Assembly: GCA_045632845.1 (NCBI GenBank)
Contig: JAZQXL010000011.1
Coordinates: forward strand, 169,973-233,972
Reading direction: 5' to 3'
DNA: 64,000 nucleotides
Source: RGIG4140 sp045632845
GTDB taxonomy: Bacteria; Pseudomonadota; Alphaproteobacteria; CAAHEQ01; UBA3637
Of this stretch, positions 59,164-64,000 are shown in pieces. The first letter of the stretch is position 1, and every line of letters begins with the position of its first letter. The position numbers were made by a program, and so were the translations under genes. A model generated the notes under the pieces. That model was not told where the DNA came from, ran no database searches, and saw only the letters and a list, made by a program, of their open reading frames with translations.

Positions 59164-59766
59164 ATGAAAAAAATAATCGCTATTATCTTATCTGTTCTAT
59201 TTTTATCATTACCAACAAAAGCTGATGAAGGCGGAACAAAGTTCATTCAAAACCTAACAGATGACATCATCAATAACGTTTTGAGCGCCAACATTCCAGA
59301 AGATGAAAAAATCAAAATTTTTCATGATCGCTTCAAAAAAGATTTAGATATCAAAACTGTTGGAAGACAAGTTTCTGGTGTTTATTGGAAAAAAGCAACA
59401 CCTCAAGAAAAAAATGAATTTTTAGAAGTTTTTTTAGATTTCACAACAAAATCTTGGGCTGACAAATTCAACTTATATACAGGACAAAAAATTAATTTCA
59501 CAGGGATTAAACCTGCAAAATCAAACCAATTTTTTGTTATTAGCGAAGTTCAAAACAACCCACCTGCTGAAGTTTTATGGCGTATAAAAAAAGACGGAAC
59601 CACATATAAAATCACAGATATTGTTATTGAAGGGGTTAGCATGATTGCAAGTTATCGTAATGAATATACAGCATTTTTACATAAAAATGGTGGAAAACTA
59701 TCCGCATTAACTGAAGAATTAAAAACAAGAAGTGCGGCCTTTAAATTCACAAAAAAAGCACAATAA
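59164..59766 (+). CDS. mlaC: MlaC-like periplasmic phospholipid-binding protein
   Basis: A 200-residue protein with a signal peptide (MKKIIAIILSVLFLSLPTKA) and the MlaC/Ttg2D fold: FHDRFKKDLDIKTVGRQVSGVYWKKATPQEKNEFLEVFLDF, then ITDIVIEGVSMIASYRNEYTAFL. It ferries lipid between MlaA and the inner-membrane Mla transporter. The mlaEDFB genes are not in the window. AAGGGTATC precedes the ATG and a terminator follows. Confidence 0.92.
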   Translation: MKKIIAIILSVLFLSLPTKADEGGTKFIQNLTDDIINNVLSANIPEDEKIKIFHDRFKKDLDIKTVGRQVSGVYWKKATPQEKNEFLEVFLDFTTKSWADKFNLYTGQKINFTGIKPAKSNQFFVISEVQNNPPAEVLWRIKKDGTTYKITDIVIEGVSMIASYRNEYTAFLHKNGGKLSALTEELKTRSAAFKFTKKAQ

Positions 59767-59790
59767 ACTTTTTGATTTTTTAATTTATGA

Positions 59791-59826
59791 AAACTTCGAA
59801 TCTTTTTCGGTTCGAAGTTTTTTTAT
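59791..59826 (+). terminator. terminator after mlaC
   Basis: AAACTTCGAA / TTCGAAGTTT stem with a 10-base loop and T run. Confidence 0.85.
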
Positions 59827-59843
59827 AAAAATAATATTAAACA

Positions 59844-59871
59844 CAAAAAAACCCTTACGAAAGTAAGGGTT
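59844..59871 (-). terminator. terminator after tRNA-Arg
   Basis: On the minus strand AACCCTTAC TTTC GTAAGGGTT then a T run, 3 bases after the tRNA. Confidence 0.85.
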
Positions 59872-59874
59872 AGA

Positions 59875-59951
59875 TGGCGCACCCGGCAGGATTCGAACTT
59901 ACAACCTTCTGATCCGTAGTCAGATGCTCTATCCAATTGAGCTACGGGTGC
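59875..59951 (-). tRNA. tRNA-Arg (anticodon ACG)
   Basis: A 77-nt cloverleaf with encoded CCA: acceptor GCACCCG/CGGGTGC, D arm GCTCAATTGGATAGAGC, anticodon loop CTACGGA (ACG), T loop TTCGAAT. A34 is expected to be edited to inosine, as for other tRNA-Arg(ACG). Confidence 0.96.
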
Positions 59952-59967
59952 ATCTTCAATAGGCATA

Positions 59968-59996
59968 TTTATACACTAAAAAAAAATAAATATCAA
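59968..59996 (-). promoter_or_regulatory. promoter of tRNA-Arg
   Basis: On the minus strand TTGATA, 17 bases, TATAAA, 16 bases before the mature tRNA. Confidence 0.65.
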
Positions 59997-60062
59997 GCTT
60001 TTTTTTAATTTTTTTTATTTTTTTATCAAAAAAAGATTGTTCAAATAAACAATATCTTGATT

Positions 60063-61640
60063 TTATTCAGTTTTTAAAATCGGCATTGGACACACTTTGT
60101 TCAAAATTTCTAATGCATCTTGCAAAGTTTCTTCCCGTGATTTATTTGTTATAATCTTTGGCCAGGTTACAATCCCTGTTTCTAAAGTCAATTGTTTTTC
60201 CAAATCTTCTTGTGTTCGAACATCTGATGGATTTCGTTTACGACTTTCTACTCGGCCCAATCGAACCTCAAACGGCGCATCCATCCAAAGAGAAACAAAT
60301 GTTACCCCCAAGTCTTGTGCTAATTCTTCAATCATCCGACGTTCATTTTCATCATAAAACAAAGCATCAACAATCACAGCGCAACCACTTGAAAGAGCAA
60401 TTTTTGCCTCTTGCCTTAAAACATCATAAACAACTTTTTCAACAATTGGTGTATCAAAAGCTTTATCAAAATGCTGATCAATCGGACATCCATTTATTTG
60501 CTTTTTGACAATGTCATCTCTTAAAATAACAGCACCAGGAGCTGGATTTAAATACCCACCAATTTCACGTGCGACTCTTGACTTTCCACTTCCTGATAAA
60601 CCACCACACGCAATTAATACAGGCGGATATGAAGTCATAAAATGACATGCCATTTTAAAATATATTTGCGCTTTTTCAACAGCATCTTTTTTTTCTTGCC
60701 CTTGCAACATAACAGATCTTTTGGCACATACAGCTGCACGCTCAGCCGCACGCATTGATTGATACAAATGCAACAAAGGATACCCTTCAACATCATTCAT
60801 ATATGCCAAATAATGATTGAACAAAATATTGGAAAGTTTTCGCATCCCTCTCATTTCAAAATCCATCAACAAATATGACAAATCATATAATGTATCAATA
60901 CATTCCGCATGCTCATCATATTCTACAGGACTAAAGAAAAGATATTTGCCCCCTTCTTTTGCAATATTGCTCAACAATAAATCGCCATGACATTTTTTCA
61001 CATGACCGCTTTTAGAACGCATTGCCAAAAGTCTTGAGTTTTCCCCAACATTTTTAAGCATACCTTGCATAAGTGAATCTAATTTTTCACGTTCAAACAA
61101 ACTTGGACAAAAGCAAGAAAGAACTCTCTCTGTTTCTAAAATAATTTTTTGAACAACAGGGACGCCCCATTTTGTGCGAAAAGGTTTTGCTTTTGAGTGA
61201 AGCTCAGCCAACTGCTCAGCCAAATCCATTACCTCAAAACGACCAAAAGAATCGCTTGGCAACACATTTCCTAAAATATCACTTTCAGGAATACGTTTCA
61301 TTACCAAAAGTGTATCAATTTCTTCCCCTGCCTTTCCCCCAATACAAATGCGACCGTTAGGCAACTTTCGAACTGAACGTACACCCAATATCAAATTAGG
61401 TGCATATACTGTACTGCGTTTCATCTCTTGAACACAAGCAAGACGCCTTTTTGCTGGTGTTGAAAAATCGATATCTGGCATAAGCACAGCTCGTTTTAAT
61501 TTAAACACATAATTCCCTGCCATAAACAAAATAGCAATATGAGACTGACGAACCGTGACTTCTTTCACATTCCATTTTGCAGGATATAATTTTGGATTAA
61601 GAAGAGCATCAACAACATCTTTTTGATTATATATAATCAT
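60063..61640 (-). CDS. APH-like and P-loop kinase fusion protein
   Basis: A 525-residue protein with two parts. Residues about 20-330 look like an aminoglycoside-phosphotransferase-type kinase lobe, with VFKLKRAV as the ATP Lys region, catalytic HGDLLLSNI and VEYDEHAECID as the metal-binding block. Residues about 350-525 form a P-loop kinase with Walker A GGLSGSGKS and RDDIVKK. This fusion is a known, widespread conserved arrangement (COG2187 plus COG0645) whose substrate is not known to me. Its ATG overlaps the CDF transporter gene stop by 4 bases. Confidence 0.85.
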   Translation of the reverse strand: MIIYNQKDVVDALLNPKLYPAKWNVKEVTVRQSHIAILFMAGNYVFKLKRAVLMPDIDFSTPAKRRLACVQEMKRSTVYAPNLILGVRSVRKLPNGRICIGGKAGEEIDTLLVMKRIPESDILGNVLPSDSFGRFEVMDLAEQLAELHSKAKPFRTKWGVPVVQKIILETERVLSCFCPSLFEREKLDSLMQGMLKNVGENSRLLAMRSKSGHVKKCHGDLLLSNIAKEGGKYLFFSPVEYDEHAECIDTLYDLSYLLMDFEMRGMRKLSNILFNHYLAYMNDVEGYPLLHLYQSMRAAERAAVCAKRSVMLQGQEKKDAVEKAQIYFKMACHFMTSYPPVLIACGGLSGSGKSRVAREIGGYLNPAPGAVILRDDIVKKQINGCPIDQHFDKAFDTPIVEKVVYDVLRQEAKIALSSGCAVIVDALFYDENERRMIEELAQDLGVTFVSLWMDAPFEVRLGRVESRKRNPSDVRTQEDLEKQLTLETGIVTWPKIITNKSREETLQDALEILNKVCPMPILKTE

Positions 61641-62527
61641 GATTTAACCTTTTTAAACGAGGGTTCAAAATGAATAATAATTTGAGAATCTGGATATTCT
61701 TTTTTAATATCATCTTCAATAAATTCTGTAATATCATGCGCCTTTTTAAGCGTTAATTGAGCATTCATCCGAACACAAAATTGAATAAATATACAACTTC
61801 CTGAGAGTCTTGTTTTTAAATCAACAACCTCTAAAACATCTTCATAAGCAAATGCCATTTTTTTGATTTTTTCACGCACATCCTCAGGCATTTCCGTATC
61901 CATTAACATCGCTATTGCTTCTTTTGCAACGCCAAAAACTGTTACAAACAAATAAATAGAAACACCAATACCAAACAAAGCATCAATCACATATAAATCA
62001 AAGTAATAAGAGGCAACCATTGAGGCAACAACTCCAACATTCATAAGAATATCGCCTGTATAATGCGCTCTGTCTGTTTTTAAAGAAAGAGAATTTGTTT
62101 TTTTTATCACATACGCTTGAAATTGCACCAAAACAATTGTAATAAGAATTGCAAAAACCGCAACACACGTGCCAAGTCCAATCTCATTAATTGGTTCAAT
62201 GTGAAAAAAACGATTACCTGCCTCTTTTAACAAAAAAGCTGCAGCTGCAAATATAATAGCTCCTTGAATAAGACTTCCAATCGCCTGAGCTTTTCCATGA
62301 CCAAACCGATGCTCTTTATCCGCAGGAGCAACAGAATGGCGCACAGCTTCATAATTAACAGCTGACGTCATAAAATCTTGCACAGAATCAAACAAACTAG
62401 ACAAGATTGCAACCGATCCTGTAATTAAGTAAGCAAAAAACTTAACAATAACCAAAGTAACGGCTGTTGCAATTGAGGCTACAGACGCCACTTTCATCAA
62501 TCGGTTTAAATTTTTCTTTTCTGTCAT
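61637..62527 (-). CDS. cation diffusion facilitator transporter
   Basis: A 296-residue CDF (FieF/YiiP-like) metal exporter: six helices, with SLFDSVQDFMTS on helix 2 and HYTGDILMNVG on helix 5 supplying the metal site (Asp/Asp and His/Asp), which fits the Zn/Fe-type CDFs. EHRFGHGKAQAIGSLIQG is the conserved loop. The cytoplasmic C-terminal domain (about 215-296) has the ferredoxin-like fold. Co-translated with the downstream kinase fusion. The short upstream region has a TATATT 9 bases before the ATG and no clear ribosome-binding site. Confidence 0.9.
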   Translation of the reverse strand: MTEKKNLNRLMKVASVASIATAVTLVIVKFFAYLITGSVAILSSLFDSVQDFMTSAVNYEAVRHSVAPADKEHRFGHGKAQAIGSLIQGAIIFAAAAFLLKEAGNRFFHIEPINEIGLGTCVAVFAILITIVLVQFQAYVIKKTNSLSLKTDRAHYTGDILMNVGVVASMVASYYFDLYVIDALFGIGVSIYLFVTVFGVAKEAIAMLMDTEMPEDVREKIKKMAFAYEDVLEVVDLKTRLSGSCIFIQFCVRMNAQLTLKKAHDITEFIEDDIKKEYPDSQIIIHFEPSFKKVKS

Positions 62528-62625
62528 AATGCTTAGAATATAACATTTTTTTTATTTTTTCCATAGATTTTTTTAAAATTTGACATTATATAAAATAATA
62601 ATCAAAACAATTAAGAGGTATCAGA

Positions 62626-63543
62626 ATGAAAAATCCATACGAATTACTTGGTGTATCAAAATCAGCAACAGCAAATGAAATAAAAAAAGCATATCACAAA
62701 CTTGCTAGAGCATATCATCCAGATGTCAATCCTGATAAATCAGCTGCAGACAAATTCAAAACCATCACTGCAGCATACGAATTACTATCAGATCCAGAAA
62801 AAAGAAAAAGATTTGACAATGGTGAAATTGATGCCAATGGTAATCCAACACCTTTTGGGTATGGATCATATGATAAAAGCGGTTTTTCTGGATTTGGAGG
62901 AAACACACACCATATAAATCCTGAAGATTTAGCCTCTATGTTCGGTGGAGGACGCGGCGGATTTGATTTTTCAGACTTATTCAGTGGGTTTACAAATTCA
63001 TTCAAAAATTCACACCATAACCAATCTTACCAAGCAGCAGGACAAGATACAACATACAACTTAAACATAGATTTTGATTTATCTATTACTGGTGGTGAAA
63101 CAACAGTTTCACTTGCAAATGGCAAAAAACTCAAAATCAAAATCCCTGCTGGCGTAACAGATGATGCAATCCTTCGATTAAAAGGACAAGGAGAAGCTGG
63201 AATGGGCAGAAAAAATGGAGATGCTTTAATCAAAATCAAAGTTCAAAAATCCAGTTTATACGAAAGACAAGGCGACAACGTTTTTTTAACTCTACCCATA
63301 TCATTAAAAGAGGCTGTTTTAGGGGCAAAAATCACAACACCAACACCTTATGGCGATATCATGCTCAAAATTCCTCCCTACCCTAACACCTTGAATGTTA
63401 TGCGTGTAAAAGGAAAAGGCGTTAAAGATAAAGGCGACCTACTTGTTAAACCAAACATCGTCTTACCTGAAAAAGAAGACAAAGAACTTACAACATTTAT
63501 CCAAAATTGGAACCCCTCTCAAAAAAACATTCGTTCTTTCTAA
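62626..63543 (+). CDS. cbpA: DnaJ-class co-chaperone, CbpA-like
   Basis: A 305-residue J-protein. The J domain (1-65) has the HPD triad in RAYHPDVNP; a Gly/Phe-rich stretch follows (GYGSYDKSGFSGFGGN, FGGGRGGFDFSDLF); the two C-terminal beta domains carry GKKLKIKIPAGVTD. There is no zinc-finger domain, which makes it a CbpA/DnaJ-class B protein rather than DnaJ. It stimulates DnaK ATPase. AAGAGGTAT precedes the ATG. Confidence 0.92.
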   Translation: MKNPYELLGVSKSATANEIKKAYHKLARAYHPDVNPDKSAADKFKTITAAYELLSDPEKRKRFDNGEIDANGNPTPFGYGSYDKSGFSGFGGNTHHINPEDLASMFGGGRGGFDFSDLFSGFTNSFKNSHHNQSYQAAGQDTTYNLNIDFDLSITGGETTVSLANGKKLKIKIPAGVTDDAILRLKGQGEAGMGRKNGDALIKIKVQKSSLYERQGDNVFLTLPISLKEAVLGAKITTPTPYGDIMLKIPPYPNTLNVMRVKGKGVKDKGDLLVKPNIVLPEKEDKELTTFIQNWNPSQKNIRSF

Positions 63544-63870
63544 AAATTTTTATTACAATCGACAAAATGTATGCCAAAATTCCATTTTCTTATTTTAATT
63601 TTGTCAATAATTTCATCCTGTTATAATTTTTAACAGCTTAAAAATTATTTTTCAATAGACTTTTACTTAAAAATATGATAGAATAATTTTCAATATGTTA
63701 TCCATTTTGTTTTAAGAAAAGCTTTATTTTCATTTTTCTTTAATCAAAATTGATACTTTAGTTTGTAACATATTAAAAAAACATATTTTTTTATGGATTT
63801 TTTTATTATCATATGTTACAATTAAACTAGTTGATTTACAAATATTGCCACAAGGCTATAGGAGGCGCTG
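63544..63870. other. A+T-rich intergenic region with inverted repeat
   Basis: No gene seen. It contains an 11-base inverted repeat TTGTAACATAT / ATATGTTACAA (63763-63773 and 63811-63821), with an additional similar ATATGTTA at about 63693, upstream of the last gene. No obvious consensus promoter stands out in this very A+T-rich stretch. Confidence 0.5.
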
Positions 63871-64000
63871 ATGAAAGATAAGAGTTTTAAAACCATTTTA
63901 CTTGGAACAACCATTTTTTGCATATGTTTTGTTTCAATTTCGGCAGGAGCAACAACCATTGATTTAAATAGCAAAGGAGCATCTTCAGTCTTTGATGCTA
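63871..64000 (+). CDS. exported protein, 5' end only
   Basis: The first 43 codons of a gene cut by the window edge. A perfect GGAGG lies before the ATG. The translation has a basic start (MKDKSFKT), a hydrophobic stretch (ILLGTTIFCICFVSISAGA) and then TTIDLNSKGASSVFDA, consistent with a signal peptide or membrane anchor. The function cannot be told from this fragment. Confidence 0.6.
   Translation, partial: MKDKSFKTILLGTTIFCICFVSISAGATTIDLNSKGASSVFDA

Overview
The window is a gene-dense, A+T-rich bacterial chromosome segment, almost certainly from an uncultured alphaproteobacterium. The evidence is the DUF177(YceD)/BamE divergent pair, DUF3126, an IalB-like protein beside rlmN, murJ, uvrC-pgsA, and MlaA/MlaC. 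A prepilin-like N-terminus ending in GRSMVEVLGVL is one I associate with gut and host-associated alphaproteobacterial genomes; that placement is inference. Many promoters read as near-consensus sigma-70 elements with 17-base spacers, and most transcription units end in simple hairpin-plus-T terminators.

Layout. 1-2908: yceD, bamE, rplM-rpsI and upp. 2990-3537: RNase P RNA and tRNA-Pro. 3538-6262: a foreign island carrying a MunI-like restriction-modification system (controller protein, endonuclease, MT-A70 methylase) and a 59-codon Cys-containing ORF. It is bounded by copies of the tRNA-Pro 3' end. 6370-14623: HD hydrolase, an orphan trpB with a Trp leader peptide, metG, an unusual HELMH+FHA protein, an ADP-ribosylglycohydrolase and a shortened alaS. 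14839-22048: fabI, two double-cysteine-repeat exported proteins (one pilin-like, 984 aa), nitroreductase, rlmN, IalB-like. 22165-33183: parC, leuA with a Leu leader attenuator, DUF805, DUF3126, dus, DUF502, DUF192, a Bax-like protein, murJ, fabD.

33231-44806: two unknown proteins, nagB, a NAT_N/GNAT_C acyltransferase-like protein, pgsA-uvrC, a D,D-carboxypeptidase with SPOR domain, unknown envelope proteins, Sel1 repeats, Pal-like lipoprotein. 44981-46174: initiator tRNA, then an apparently decaying cluster of unknown genes. 46312-54767: neuB-neuC, M23 peptidase, 5'-nucleotidase, an overlapping GNAT/VanX/MFS unit, and mutY. 54760-57696: a reduced two-domain Clp ATPase downstream of an exported protein of unknown function. 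57788-64000: LOG-family protein, mlaA-mlaC, tRNA-Arg, APH-like/kinase fusion, CDF transporter, CbpA-like DnaJ, and the 5' end of an exported protein.

Main points of interest: (1) the tRNA-Pro island; (2) two amino-acid attenuators (Trp before trpB, Leu before leuA) whose leader peptides appear to start on the first transcribed base; (3) the same leaderless geometry at murJ, uvrC and an unknown envelope gene, and nearly so at parC; (4) the double-cysteine pilin-like protein and its neighbour; (5) the Clp-like ATPase lacking pore-loop aromatics; (6) the HELMH+FHA protein; (7) an alanyl-tRNA synthetase that stops after the editing domain. All identifications come from reading motifs by eye; no database search was run.
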